A stretch of DNA of 64,000 bases from Tsukamurella tyrosinosolvens (GTDB taxonomy: Bacteria > Actinomycetota > Actinomycetes > Mycobacteriales > Mycobacteriaceae): the NCBI RefSeq assembly GCF_900104775.1, contig NZ_FNSA01000003.1, positions 3,410,001 through 3,474,000 on the forward strand, in the 5' to 3' direction. Shown piece by piece: positions 56,347 through 64,000 of the stretch (positions are counted from its first letter, which is position 1; each line of letters opens with the position of its first letter). The notes below the pieces were generated by a model. It was not told where the DNA came from. It saw nothing but the letters and a program-made list of their open reading frames with translations, and made no database searches. A program made the position numbers and the translations under genes.

Positions 56347-57207
56347 ATGAGCGAGACCCCGTTGTACGGAAGCGGATCCGCCGCGGACGGCGAGACCGCC
56401 GCGAAACCCCCGCGCAAGAAGGTACGGATCCACCACCTGGCCGACCTCAAGGAGCGCGGCGAGAAGTGGGCCATGCTCACGAGCTACGACTACATGACCG
56501 CGTCGATCTTCGACGAGGCCGGCGTCACCGCCCTGCTCATCGGCGACAGCGCAGCGAACACCGTGTACGGGTTCGACTCCACGCTGCCGATGGAGCTGGA
56601 CGTGATGGCGGCGATGGTGGCGGCGGTGCGCCGCGGCACGAAGTACGCACTCGTGGTGGCGGACATGCCCTTCGCGAGCTACGAGGAGTCCCCCGAGCAG
56701 GCCTACCGCAGCGCCGCGAAATTGATGAAGGCCGGCGCCGAGGCGGTCAAGCTCGAGGGCGGCGTCCACATGGCGCCCACCATCGAGTTCCTGCAGCGCC
56801 GCGGCATCCCGGTGATGGCGCACATCGGCTTCACCCCGCAGTCGGTGAACTCGCTGGGCGGCAACCGCGTCCAGGGCCGCGGCGACGAGGCGGCCGACAA
56901 GATCCGCCTCGACGCGAAGGCCGTCGACGCCGCGGGCGCCTTCTCGGTCGTGCTGGAGATGGTGCCCTCGGACGTGGCCGCACAGGTCACCAAGGAGATC
57001 GCCATCCCGACGATCGGGATCGGCGCCGGCAACCAGTGCGACGGCCAGGTACTGGTGTGGCAGGACTTCTCCGGCCTCAACCGCGGCCGCACGGCGCGCT
57101 TCGTCAAGAAGTACGCGAACATCGGCGACGAGCTGCTGCGCGGCGCCCAGGAGTACGTGGCGGAGGTCGCCTCGGGCGAGTTCCCCGGACCGGAGCACGG
57201 ATTCTGA
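56347..57207 (+). CDS. panB: 3-methyl-2-oxobutanoate hydroxymethyltransferase
   Basis: PanB makes ketopantoate from 2-oxoisovalerate and methylene-THF, the first committed step to pantothenate and CoA. The protein is 286 aa. MLTSYDYMTASIFDEAGVTALLIGDSAANTVYG (about 43-75), VVADMPFASYEESPEQA, KLEGGVHMAPTI and IGIGAGNQCDGQVLVWQD hold the metal and substrate residues. ATG 56347 has GGAG 7 bases upstream. The stop overlaps the next ATG by one base. It corresponds to Rv2225. Confidence 0.96.
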   Translation: MSETPLYGSGSAADGETAAKPPRKKVRIHHLADLKERGEKWAMLTSYDYMTASIFDEAGVTALLIGDSAANTVYGFDSTLPMELDVMAAMVAAVRRGTKYALVVADMPFASYEESPEQAYRSAAKLMKAGAEAVKLEGGVHMAPTIEFLQRRGIPVMAHIGFTPQSVNSLGGNRVQGRGDEAADKIRLDAKAVDAAGAFSVVLEMVPSDVAAQVTKEIAIPTIGIGAGNQCDGQVLVWQDFSGLNRGRTARFVKKYANIGDELLRGAQEYVAEVASGEFPGPEHGF

Positions 57208-58199
57208 TGCGCGAGTTCTACCCCGAGATCGAGGCCTACAGCACCGAACTGCTGGACGTGGGCGACGGGCAGCTGCTGTACGTCGAACAGAGCGGCAACC
57301 CCGACGGCAAGCCGGTGGTGTTCATCCACGGCGGACCCGGCGGCGGCACCTCCCCGGATTGCCGGCGGTTCTTCGACCCGGCGGCCTACCGGATCGTCGT
57401 GTTCGACCAGCGCGGATGCGGTCAGTCCAAGCCGCACATCGCCGATCCCCCCTCGGGCGAGGGCGATTCGCTGGCGGACCGGCTCGCGGTGAACACCACC
57501 GCGCACCTCATCGCCGACATCGAGCGGATCCGGGAGCACCTCGGCATCGACCGGTGGCAGGTCTTCGGCGGGTCGTGGGGCTCCACGCTGGGCCTGGCCT
57601 ACGCGCAGACCCACCCGGCGCGGGTGACGGAGCTGGTGCTGCGCGGCATCTTCCTGCTGCGCCGCAGCGAGCTGGACTGGTACTACAACGAGGGCGCCTC
57701 CCACGTCTACCCGGACAACTGGGAGGACTACCTGGCCCCGCTCGACGAGGCGGACCGGGCACCGTCGGCCGACAAGATCGCGGCCTACCACCGGCTCCTG
57801 CACGCGGACGATCAGGAGGTGGCGCTCACCGCGGCGAAGGCCTGGTCGAAGTGGGAGCGCAGCACCAGCCACCTCATCAACACCGCCGAGAGCTCGGCCG
57901 ACGCGGACGACCCGCGGTTCGCGATCCCGTTCGCGCAGATCGAGAACCACTACTTCGTCAACGGCGGCTTCCTCGACGAGGCGCAGCTGCTGCGGGACAT
58001 CGACCGCATCGCCGGCATCCCCGGCGTGATCGTGCAGGGGCGCTACGACGTGGTCTGCCCCGCCCGCAGCGCCTGGGACCTGCACCGCGCCTGGCCCACC
58101 GCCGACCTGGTGATCGTGCCGGACGCCGGACACTCGGCGTTCGAGCCGGGCATCCGATCGGCCCTCATCGAGGCCACCGACCGCTTCGCGAAGGACTGA
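57207..58199 (+). CDS. pip: Proline iminopeptidase (alpha/beta hydrolase, S33)
   Basis: A cytosolic 330-aa peptidase that removes N-terminal Pro. LLDVGDGQLLYVEQSGNPDGKPVVFIHGGPGGG (about 13-45) holds the oxyanion region. DQRGCGQSKPH and the nucleophile GGSWGSTLGLAYA (about 127-138, Ser) are typical, with GRYDVVCP (Asp) and PDAGHSAFE (His). Start ATG 57207 shares its A with the panB stop, so panB, pip and the CYTH/CHAD gene are one operon. Confidence 0.93.
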   Translation: MREFYPEIEAYSTELLDVGDGQLLYVEQSGNPDGKPVVFIHGGPGGGTSPDCRRFFDPAAYRIVVFDQRGCGQSKPHIADPPSGEGDSLADRLAVNTTAHLIADIERIREHLGIDRWQVFGGSWGSTLGLAYAQTHPARVTELVLRGIFLLRRSELDWYYNEGASHVYPDNWEDYLAPLDEADRAPSADKIAAYHRLLHADDQEVALTAAKAWSKWERSTSHLINTAESSADADDPRFAIPFAQIENHYFVNGGFLDEAQLLRDIDRIAGIPGVIVQGRYDVVCPARSAWDLHRAWPTADLVIVPDAGHSAFEPGIRSALIEATDRFAKD

Positions 58200-58201
58200 G
58201 C

Positions 58202-59698
58202 ATGGCCGAGCAGCGTGAGATCGAGACGAAGTACGAGGTCGGGCCGGAGACGGCGGCGCCCTCGCTGGCCGCCGTGCCCGGCGTCGACCACGTCTCGACC
58301 GACGAGGTCTTCCACCTGGTGGCGGTGTACTACGACACCGATGCCCTGGACCTCGCCGCGAACCGGATCACGCTGCGCCGCCGTACGGGCGGCAAGGACG
58401 ACGGGTGGCACCTCAAGCTGCCCGACGGTGCCGACCGCCGCGAGGTGACGGTGCCGCTGGGCGACGAGGCGGACGCACCCGAGGGCGCGTCGGCCGAGGT
58501 GCCCGAGGAGCTGGTGGAGCGCGTCCGCGCCGTCGTGCGCGGGCGCGCCCTCGCCCCCATCGCGATCGTCGAGAACGAGCGGCACACGACGTACTGCCAC
58601 GCGGTCGACGGGGAGCTCCTCGGCGAATTCGTCGACGACCACGTGCACTCGGTGTCACTGCTGCCCGACGGGCCCGAGAAGCAGTGGCGCGAGTGGGAGT
58701 TCGAGGTGCCGGACACCCCGCTGGGCCGCAAGACCGCGGTCGCCGTGGACAAGGCACTGCGCGCGGCGGGCGGCGCCGAGCCGGACGCGGCGTCGAAGTT
58801 GGCGCGCGCGATCGACGCCGAGGTCGCGCGCGGCGCCGTCGACCTGCCGAAGAAGATCGGGCACGCGACGGCCGGGCAACTGCTGACCGCGGCCCTCGCC
58901 GCGTATCGCGACAAGCTCCTCCGCGAGGACCCGCGCGTGCGAGCCCGCGCTGACGACTCCGTGCACCAGATGCGCATCGCGACCCGCCAGCTGCGGAGCG
59001 TGCTCACCGAGTTCTCCGGATTCTTCGAGGGGCCGGCCCGGGCCGCGCTGAGCTCGGAGCTCAAGCTCCTCGCGTCCGTCCTCGGCGCCGTGCGCGACGC
59101 CGAGGTGCTGGCGCAGCGGTTCGCGGCCTTCGACGCGGACGGCGAGCTGGGTGGGGCCGGCGCGGCCCTCGCGCAGCGGCAGCACGCCGCCGAGGCGCGC
59201 GGCTGGACGCGCGTGGACCTCGCGCTGACCTCGGACCGGTACTTCGTGCTGCTGGACGCGATCGACGCCTTCATCGCCGACCCGCCGCTGCGCGAGCGGG
59301 CGGACAGGCCCGCCCTGAAGAGCCTGGCGCCGCTGCTGGACAAGCGGATCCGCTCCTTCGCCCGGCAGTCGATGGTGCTGCTCGCCGACCCCGCGTGCAC
59401 CGACCACGACGTGCACGCCATCCGCAAGCACGCGAAGCGCCTGCGCTACGCCTCCGCCGTGGTCGACCCCGTGGTGCGCGGCGACCTGCGCTCCGAGGTC
59501 AAGTCGCTGTCGAAGGTGCAGACGCGGCTCGGCGAGTTCCAGGACGCGACGATCGCGCGCGACGCGGTGGCCGATCTGGCCGCCGAGACGACCGACCCCG
59601 CGATCGCCTTCCGCCTGGGCCGGCTCGACGCCGTCGAGGAGCTGCGCGCCGCGCAGGCGCGCGCGAGCCTGCCGGGGATGCTGCGCGGCCTGCGCTGA
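58202..59698 (+). CDS. CYTH-CHAD domain protein
   Basis: A 498-aa two-domain protein in the place of Rv2226. The N-terminal CYTH triphosphate tunnel domain (about 1-200) starts EIETKYEV (the ExExK motif) with RRTGGKDDGWHLKLP. The C-terminal CHAD helical domain (about 215-498) has DSVHQMRIATRQLRS and DVHAIRKHAKRLRYA, with the conserved His/Arg/Lys that bind polyphosphate. It is likely a polyphosphate or nucleoside-triphosphate hydrolase. ATG 58202 is 2 bases past the pip stop. Confidence 0.93.
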   Translation: MAEQREIETKYEVGPETAAPSLAAVPGVDHVSTDEVFHLVAVYYDTDALDLAANRITLRRRTGGKDDGWHLKLPDGADRREVTVPLGDEADAPEGASAEVPEELVERVRAVVRGRALAPIAIVENERHTTYCHAVDGELLGEFVDDHVHSVSLLPDGPEKQWREWEFEVPDTPLGRKTAVAVDKALRAAGGAEPDAASKLARAIDAEVARGAVDLPKKIGHATAGQLLTAALAAYRDKLLREDPRVRARADDSVHQMRIATRQLRSVLTEFSGFFEGPARAALSSELKLLASVLGAVRDAEVLAQRFAAFDADGELGGAGAALAQRQHAAEARGWTRVDLALTSDRYFVLLDAIDAFIADPPLRERADRPALKSLAPLLDKRIRSFARQSMVLLADPACTDHDVHAIRKHAKRLRYASAVVDPVVRGDLRSEVKSLSKVQTRLGEFQDATIARDAVADLAAETTDPAIAFRLGRLDAVEELRAAQARASLPGMLRGLR

Positions 59699-59719
59699 CC
59701 CGGGCCGCCTCGCCGCCCG

Positions 59720-60451
59720 TCAGAGCCCGGCGATGCCCGCGAGCCGGCCGCCGATGTCGGCGCCCGAGTACGAGTCGTGCGAGTTCGGGACCGTCTTCGC
59801 GAGGTCGCCGGTCCAGTGGCACACCGGGTCGCCCGAGGTGCAGATGCTCAGGGTGCGGCCGCCGATGCGCGGGGCCAGCGGTGCCGGGTTCGCGCCGCTG
59901 ATCATCGCCGACGCCTGCGCCATGCCCTGGGAGCGCGGTGCCGAGCCGAGGTACCGGGTGGTGTCGTTCGGGGTGCGGTCCGGGTCCGCGATGAGGGCCG
60001 CCGCGGTCAGCTGCTTCCGGTCCCCCAGGCGCTGCAGCGCGCGGTGCACGGCGGACGCGCCCTGCGAGTAGCCGGCGAGCACGATCTTCGTCGACGGGCA
60101 GGCCTTGAGGACGATCTCGACGTCGCCCTGGGTGTTCGCGGCGCCCGTGTTCATGCTGGCGAGGAAGCCGCCGAACTGGTCCACCCGGGTGGGCACGGCG
60201 GCCGCCGGGTAGTAGATCGGGCGGATCGCGACCGTCTTGCCCGCGGCGCGGGCGCGCCCGGCGAAGGCCTGCGCGGCGGAGTTCACGGTGGATCCGAGGC
60301 CTCCGGCGGAGTGCCCCTCACCGGAACCGGCGGCCCCGATGAAGGTGTAGTCGGCGCACTCCGGGGCCGCGGTGGCGGGCGCTGCGAGGGCGGGGACGAG
60401 GGGTGCGAGCAGGGCGGCGAGAGCGGGAATGAGGACGAGGCGACGGCTCAT
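59720..60451 (-). CDS. Secreted cutinase-family esterase
   Basis: A 243-aa secreted serine esterase. The signal peptide is about 1-28 (ATAAPEC). The triad is S129 (GYSQG), D208 (SGDPVCH) and H225 (NSHDSY). C32, C118, C204 and C211 can form two disulfides. Mycobacteriales cutinases act as lipases, phospholipases or thioesterases. The start ATG 60451 lies 6 bases after TAGCGT, which sits inside the last codons of the upstream RNB gene. Confidence 0.92.
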   Translation of the reverse strand: MSRRLVLIPALAALLAPLVPALAAPATAAPECADYTFIGAAGSGEGHSAGGLGSTVNSAAQAFAGRARAAGKTVAIRPIYYPAAAVPTRVDQFGGFLASMNTGAANTQGDVEIVLKACPSTKIVLAGYSQGASAVHRALQRLGDRKQLTAAALIADPDRTPNDTTRYLGSAPRSQGMAQASAMISGANPAPLAPRIGGRTLSICTSGDPVCHWTGDLAKTVPNSHDSYSGADIGGRLAGIAGL

Positions 60452-60455
60452 GGCC

Positions 60456-61877
60456 TCACGCTAGCGCCTTCTCGTACGCGAAGGACACCTTTCGGGACGC
60501 AACGTCCGCCGTCTCGAGGCGCACCGTCACGCGGCTGCCCTCGGGCGGCCCGCCGGTGCAGGGCGCGATCACGGCGGGCTCGTCGAGGAGCACCTGGTCG
60601 GCGCGCATCGTCACGGCGGCGAACTCCTCGCCCACGCGACCCGCGAGGATCACGGCCTCGGTGAGGTCGATGCAGGCCCGGTCGACCTTGTTCGCCAGGG
60701 TGTTGGTGCGGATCATGGTCTCGGCGACGTCGTCGAGCGCGCCGCGGGCCCAGTCCGGGATCGGCGAGCCCGCGCACGCGGCGAGGCACACCTCGGTGGC
60801 GTACCGGTCGGCGAGGCGGCGCAGCGGCGCCGTGACGTGGGCGTACGGCGCGCCGACGCCGGCGTGGCCGCGGTCGGCGGGTGGCTCCGGAGCGGCGGCC
60901 GTGCCGAAGGGGGCGTAGCCCGAGCCGCGCAGCAGCCGGGCGGCGTCGGTCATCACGGCCAGCCCGGGCGGGGTCGTGACGTCGAGACCGGCGAGGAAAT
61001 CGCCGACGGTGACCCCGGCAGGCCAGTCCTGCCCGAGCGCGGCAGCGGTGCGCCGCAGGTCGGCGACGGCGTCCTCCGGGGCGGCGGGGAGCGTGCGCAG
61101 CAGCCCGACTCCCGCCCGCAGCATGATGTCGGCCGCGCACACGCCCGTGAGCAGGGAGATCTGCGCATTGTGGGCGTCGAAGTCGGTGCGCGGTTCGATC
61201 CGGACGGTCCAGCCGTCGGGCCCCTCGACGGCCTCCTGTGCCGGGAGTCGCAGGTCGATGGCGCCGTGTGCGCGGCCCCACGCCGCCCGCAGCGCCCCGA
61301 CCTCGGGCAGGAGCGCGATGCTCGGGTGCACGCGGCCGGCGTCGAAGTCGGCCTGGACTCCCGCGTAGTCGAGCTGGGCCCGGGAGCGGACCAGGGCGCG
61401 ACGCACGGAGGCGGAGGTGACCTCGCCGGCGGCGTCCAGGTGGATCTCCCACAGCGCGGCCGCCCGGTCCTGCTCCGGCAGCAGCGATCCGGCGCCCTCG
61501 GAGAGCGGCCGCGGGTGCAGCGGCACGGAGCCGTCCGGCAGGTACATCGTCTGACCGCGACGGCGGGTCTCCGCCTCGAGCGCTCCCCCGGGGGCCACGA
61601 GCGCGCCGACGTCGGCGATCGCGTACCGCACGAGGTAGCCGCCGCCCTCGGCGGCGATGTGCACCGCCTGGTCCAGGTCCTTGGCGCCCGGCGGATCGAT
61701 CGTCACGAATTCGATGTCGCGACGGTCCTCGCGGCCCTCCGCGCACCGGTCGGCGCTCGCCCGCGCCTCGGCCAGTACGTCCGCCGGGAAGTCCTCGACG
61801 AGCTCGAACTCGGTGCGGACGGCCCCGAAGTCGACGGCGCTCGACGGGACGGGGCCGCGCATCGGGATCCCGGTCAC
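60456..61877 (-). CDS. RNB-domain ribonuclease (short form)
   Basis: A 473-aa RNase II-like protein without visible cold-shock or S1 domains at either end. The metal site TIDPPGAKDLDQA has D61, D67 and D69, but Gln70 replaces the fourth Asp of E. coli RNase II; short actinobacterial members often share the DLDQ form as I remember. YAIADVGALVAPGGALEAETRRRGQTMYLPDGSVPLHPRPLSEG and HVTAPLRRLADR are further RNB marks. GTG 61877 with GGAG 5 bases upstream lies 2 bases past the thioesterase stop. Confidence 0.88.
   Translation of the reverse strand: MTGIPMRGPVPSSAVDFGAVRTEFELVEDFPADVLAEARASADRCAEGREDRRDIEFVTIDPPGAKDLDQAVHIAAEGGGYLVRYAIADVGALVAPGGALEAETRRRGQTMYLPDGSVPLHPRPLSEGAGSLLPEQDRAAALWEIHLDAAGEVTSASVRRALVRSRAQLDYAGVQADFDAGRVHPSIALLPEVGALRAAWGRAHGAIDLRLPAQEAVEGPDGWTVRIEPRTDFDAHNAQISLLTGVCAADIMLRAGVGLLRTLPAAPEDAVADLRRTAAALGQDWPAGVTVGDFLAGLDVTTPPGLAVMTDAARLLRGSGYAPFGTAAAPEPPADRGHAGVGAPYAHVTAPLRRLADRYATEVCLAACAGSPIPDWARGALDDVAETMIRTNTLANKVDRACIDLTEAVILAGRVGEEFAAVTMRADQVLLDEPAVIAPCTGGPPEGSRVTVRLETADVASRKVSFAYEKALA
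60458..60463 (-). promoter_or_regulatory. -10 element of the cutinase gene inside the RNB gene end
   Basis: TAGCGT on the minus strand, 6 bases before ATG 60451. It overlaps the last two sense codons and the first base of the TGA stop of the RNB gene. Confidence 0.45.
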
Positions 61878-61879
61878 GC

Positions 61880-62662
61880 CTACTCCGCCAGCGCCTCGAC
61901 GCTCATGGCCGCAGCGGTGCGGTCCCCCGCCACCAGCCAGGCGTACACGACGTCGCCCTCGCGGTGCGCGAGCAGCCGCGGCGCGTCCTCGAGCTGCAGC
62001 GCCGAGTTGTGCTCGACGATGCCGCGCAGGGGCAGCCGCTCCCGCAGGTCCGGGTACGTGGAGAGCACCTCCTCCAGCGCGGTCCAGTACACGGCGTTGT
62101 TGACGTGCTGGATGATGTCGAGGTCGGCGGCGCGCAGCAGGAAGGGCACCTCGACCGCGTCCGGGTGCGGCTTCGGATCGAGCCACTGCTTCCACCGGAG
62201 GACGCCGGGCTCGGCGGCGGCGCCGAAGGTGCTGAGGAAGGTCTCGCTCAGCGCCGACGGGGTGAGCGTGTCGATGTTGAAGTTGATCCAGAAGGCCTCG
62301 GTCTCGACCCGGGTGCCCTTCTGCCCGTCGATGCCGATGCGCACGTTGCACCAGCGCGAGCCCATCTTGGAGCCCCAGCGCTCGACGGTGAGGATGTCGG
62401 GCTGCTCGCCGCCCTCGAGGATCTCGATGACGGTGCGCCGCACCACCCAGTACGGGTGGATGTCCTCGTAGTCGACGTGGCGCAGGTGGTCCTGCCCCGT
62501 GTCCTGGAGGTAGCGGGCCACCCCGTCGAATTTGAGGCGGCGGTCGGGGCTGACGGCGTCACCCCGCACGGACCGCTGCGCCGTGTAGATGGCGCCGCTG
62601 TCCAGCAGCTCGCGGCGACGCTCGGGCTCGGTGATGCGCGGGGGCAGGGGATCTCCGATCAC
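61880..62662 (-). CDS. Acyl-ACP thioesterase family protein
   Basis: A 260-aa double-hotdog protein that would free fatty acids from acyl carrier protein. The N-terminal hotdog has DAVSPDRRLKFDGVARYLQDTGQDHL. The second half has LRAADLDIIQHVNNAVYWTALEEVL (about 182-206), where Asp, Asn and His are the catalytic set of the FatA/FatB group. GTG 62662 follows TAGGCT by 7 bases; the TAG of this hexamer is the stop codon of the permease gene. Confidence 0.87.
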   Translation of the reverse strand: MIGDPLPPRITEPERRRELLDSGAIYTAQRSVRGDAVSPDRRLKFDGVARYLQDTGQDHLRHVDYEDIHPYWVVRRTVIEILEGGEQPDILTVERWGSKMGSRWCNVRIGIDGQKGTRVETEAFWINFNIDTLTPSALSETFLSTFGAAAEPGVLRWKQWLDPKPHPDAVEVPFLLRAADLDIIQHVNNAVYWTALEEVLSTYPDLRERLPLRGIVEHNSALQLEDAPRLLAHREGDVVYAWLVAGDRTAAAMSVEALAE

Positions 62663-62669
62663 CCGCCCG

Positions 62670-62675
62670 AGCCTA
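62670..62675 (-). promoter_or_regulatory. -10 element of the thioesterase gene, overlapping the upstream stop codon
   Basis: TAGGCT on the minus strand followed by 7 bases and GTG 62662. TAG (62675-62673) also ends the ABC permease gene. Confidence 0.5.
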
Positions 62676-63515
62676 GTCGACGGTGCGCTTGTTGAACGCC
62701 CGCACGGCCAGCGGGGCGAACACGGCCGTGAGCAGGATCGACCAGATCACGGTCGCGAGCACGGGATGCTGCAGCGACCAGGGCGCCCCGTCGCGCAGCG
62801 GCAGGTCGTTGCCCCACAGCTCGCGCATGGCCTGGACCAGCGACGAGACCGGGTTCCACTCCGCGATCGCCCGCAACCACGGCGCCATTCCCGCGGTGGG
62901 GACGAAGGCGTTGGAGAGGAAGGTGATCGGGAACATGGTGGCGAACATGAAGCCGTTCACGGCCTCGATGGACTGCATCATGCAGCCGACGAGGATGCCG
63001 AACCAGATCATGGCGAAGCCGAACACGAGTAGCACGACGAAGCCCAGCACCGCGTCCACCGGGTTCGTCCGGATGCGCCAGCCGATCGCGAGGCCCGTCA
63101 GGCACATGACGACGATGCCGATCGACGAGTGCAACAGGCTCGCGATACTCCGGCCGATGAGCACGGAGGCCCGGCTGATCGGCAACGACCGGAAGCGGTC
63201 GATGACGCCCTTCTCGAGGTCGGTGGTGAGACCGCCGGCCACGACGAAGCAGGTGAAGACCATCGTCTGCCCCAGGATGCCGGGCAGCAGGTACTCGCGG
63301 TAGGAGACGCCCTCGGTGGGGATCGCGGAGCCGAAGACGAACGCGAACAGCACCGTGAACATGATCGGCTGGATCGTCACGTCCGAGAGCATCTCGGGCA
63401 TGCGCTTGGTGTGGATCATGCTGCGGCGAACCATGATCCAGGACTGCTGCCACAGGCTGGTCTGATGCGTCTCGACGCCGCCCACGCCGGCGGCCTCGGT
63501 GGTGGTGGCGGTCAT
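62673..63515 (-). CDS. ABC-2 type exporter permease (DrrB-like)
   Basis: A 280-aa membrane subunit with six helices. MTATTTEA start, SWIMVRRSMIHTKRMPEML, IQPIMFTVLFAFVFGSAI, the long linker DRFRSLPISRASVLIGRS and FLSNAFVPTAGMAPWLRAIAEWNPVS (about 203-228) match the DrrB/ABC2 group of drug or lipid exporters. ATG 63515 overlaps the ATPase stop (ATGA). It works with the ATPase encoded upstream; the substrate is unknown. Confidence 0.92.
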   Translation of the reverse strand: MTATTTEAAGVGGVETHQTSLWQQSWIMVRRSMIHTKRMPEMLSDVTIQPIMFTVLFAFVFGSAIPTEGVSYREYLLPGILGQTMVFTCFVVAGGLTTDLEKGVIDRFRSLPISRASVLIGRSIASLLHSSIGIVVMCLTGLAIGWRIRTNPVDAVLGFVVLLVFGFAMIWFGILVGCMMQSIEAVNGFMFATMFPITFLSNAFVPTAGMAPWLRAIAEWNPVSSLVQAMRELWGNDLPLRDGAPWSLQHPVLATVIWSILLTAVFAPLAVRAFNKRTVD

Positions 63516-64000
63516 GCGGAGGCCTCCTCGGCGGTGCTGGCGTCGGCTTCGGTGCGGTGCCCGGTCAGGGAGAGGAAGACGTCGTCGAGGCTGGGGCGGG
63601 AGAGGCCGAGGTCGTCGACCTTGATACCGCTCTCCCCCAACAACGCGCCGGCCCGGTTCAGATCGTCCAGCCCGTTGGCCGGGCTGCTCACCTGGCGTGC
63701 GCCCTCGTCGACGAAGACCTCGCTGCCGAGTTGCGCCAGGATGTCGCGGGCGCGGGGCAGATCCGCCGCGTCGGACACCGTCAGCACCAGGCTGGCGGCG
63801 CCGGCGCGCTCCTTGAGCTGCAGCGGGGTGCCCTGCGCGATGATCCGCCCCTTGTCGATGACGATGATCTCGTCGGCCAGTTGATCTGCCTCCTCGAGGT
63901 ACTGCGTGGTGAGCAGTAGCGTGGTGCCGTGCGCCACCAGCGTGCGCAGGACGTCCCACAGCTCCGAGCGGGCGCGCGGATCGAGGCCCGTTGTGGGCTC
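63512..64000 (-). CDS. ABC exporter ATP-binding subunit (DrrA-like, N-terminus beyond window)
   Basis: About 162 C-terminal residues are visible. EPTTGLDP (Walker B end and D-loop) is at the window edge, then TTQYLEEADQLADEIIVIDKGRIIAQGTP with the switch His replaced by Gln (TTQYLEE), which is usual for DrrA-type proteins. The C-terminal regulatory segment ends DDLGLSRPSLDDVFLSLTGHRTE. Walker A and the signature motif lie to the right of base 64000. Confidence 0.93.
   Translation of the reverse strand, partial: EPTTGLDPRARSELWDVLRTLVAHGTTLLLTTQYLEEADQLADEIIVIDKGRIIAQGTPLQLKERAGAASLVLTVSDAADLPRARDILAQLGSEVFVDEGARQVSSPANGLDDLNRAGALLGESGIKVDDLGLSRPSLDDVFLSLTGHRTEADASTAEEASA

Noticed and set aside
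52884-56480. 1198-residue minus-strand frame joining CaeA-like protein with a long N-terminal part
   Set aside because: The upstream 660 residues are the antisense of nadE. The signal peptide with lipobox starts at 54491.

Overview
The window is chromosomal DNA of a very GC-rich actinobacterium of the order Mycobacteriales. The evidence is the qcrCAB/ctaE/ctaC/ctaF respiratory genes with actinobacterial features (diheme QcrC, three-helix Rieske QcrA, CtaF), paired glnA and glnA2-glnE, an MmpL-type transporter, a cutinase, a CaeA-type lipoprotein hydrolase and many GTG/TTG starts. From memory, the core genes run in the order of the M. tuberculosis segment from about Rv2192c (trpD) to Rv2226, so this is a vertically conserved backbone with genus-specific insertions. 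A non-Mycobacterium genus such as Tsukamurella, Gordonia or Rhodococcus is likely; I cannot fix the genus from the sequence alone.

Layout. 1-1.9 kb: YbaK-type deacylase (cut by the window edge), trpD and a small unknown gene. 2-11.6 kb: respiratory supercomplex genes (ctaE-qcrCAB forward, ctaC-ctaF reverse), with a nitroreductase and a GyrI-like protein in between, then asnB. 11.6-15.7 kb: DUF4345/TetR/hemolysin III, adenosine kinase, an IscA-like protein and DUF3043. 15.7-18.1 kb: cobalamin genes (a cobU-cobT fusion and cobS). 18.2-22.3 kb: DUF7832, DUF2236, ilvE and gcvT. 22.3-27.4 kb: accessory block of a uracil/xanthine permease, a sugar-lactone oxidase, a PLP deaminase/aldolase-like enzyme and an AraC regulator. 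27.4-41.8 kb: pepA, dlaT, an epimerase, lipB, then a 6.7 kb insertion (DUF222-HNH, HxlR, MMPL, MFS), then lipA, DUF4191 and RDD. 42-54.5 kb: glnA, a small-kinase/pyruvyl-transferase/FKBP block, glnE-glnA2, a second FKBP lipoprotein and a CaeA-like lipoprotein. 54.5-64 kb: nadE, panB-pip-CYTH/CHAD, cutinase, an RNB ribonuclease, an acyl-ACP thioesterase and a DrrAB-like ABC exporter cut by the right edge.

Functional links. The lipoate genes lipB and lipA supply the two lipoyl domains of DlaT. glnA, glnA2 and the adenylyltransferase GlnE form the glutamine synthetase control set, and GlnR-like boxes stand before glnA and possibly glnA2. The bc1 and aa3 genes build one electron chain.

The strongest genome-wide signal is at gene starts. 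About two dozen genes begin 6-8 bases after a TANNNT-like -10 hexamer, the layout of leaderless transcription, and this often decides the start codon. The TTG-started genes instead carry good ribosome binding sites. In at least two places the TAG stop of one gene is also the first half of the next gene's -10. No rRNA, tRNA, insertion sequence, prophage or CRISPR array was seen. No stretch longer than about 300 bases lacks a gene.
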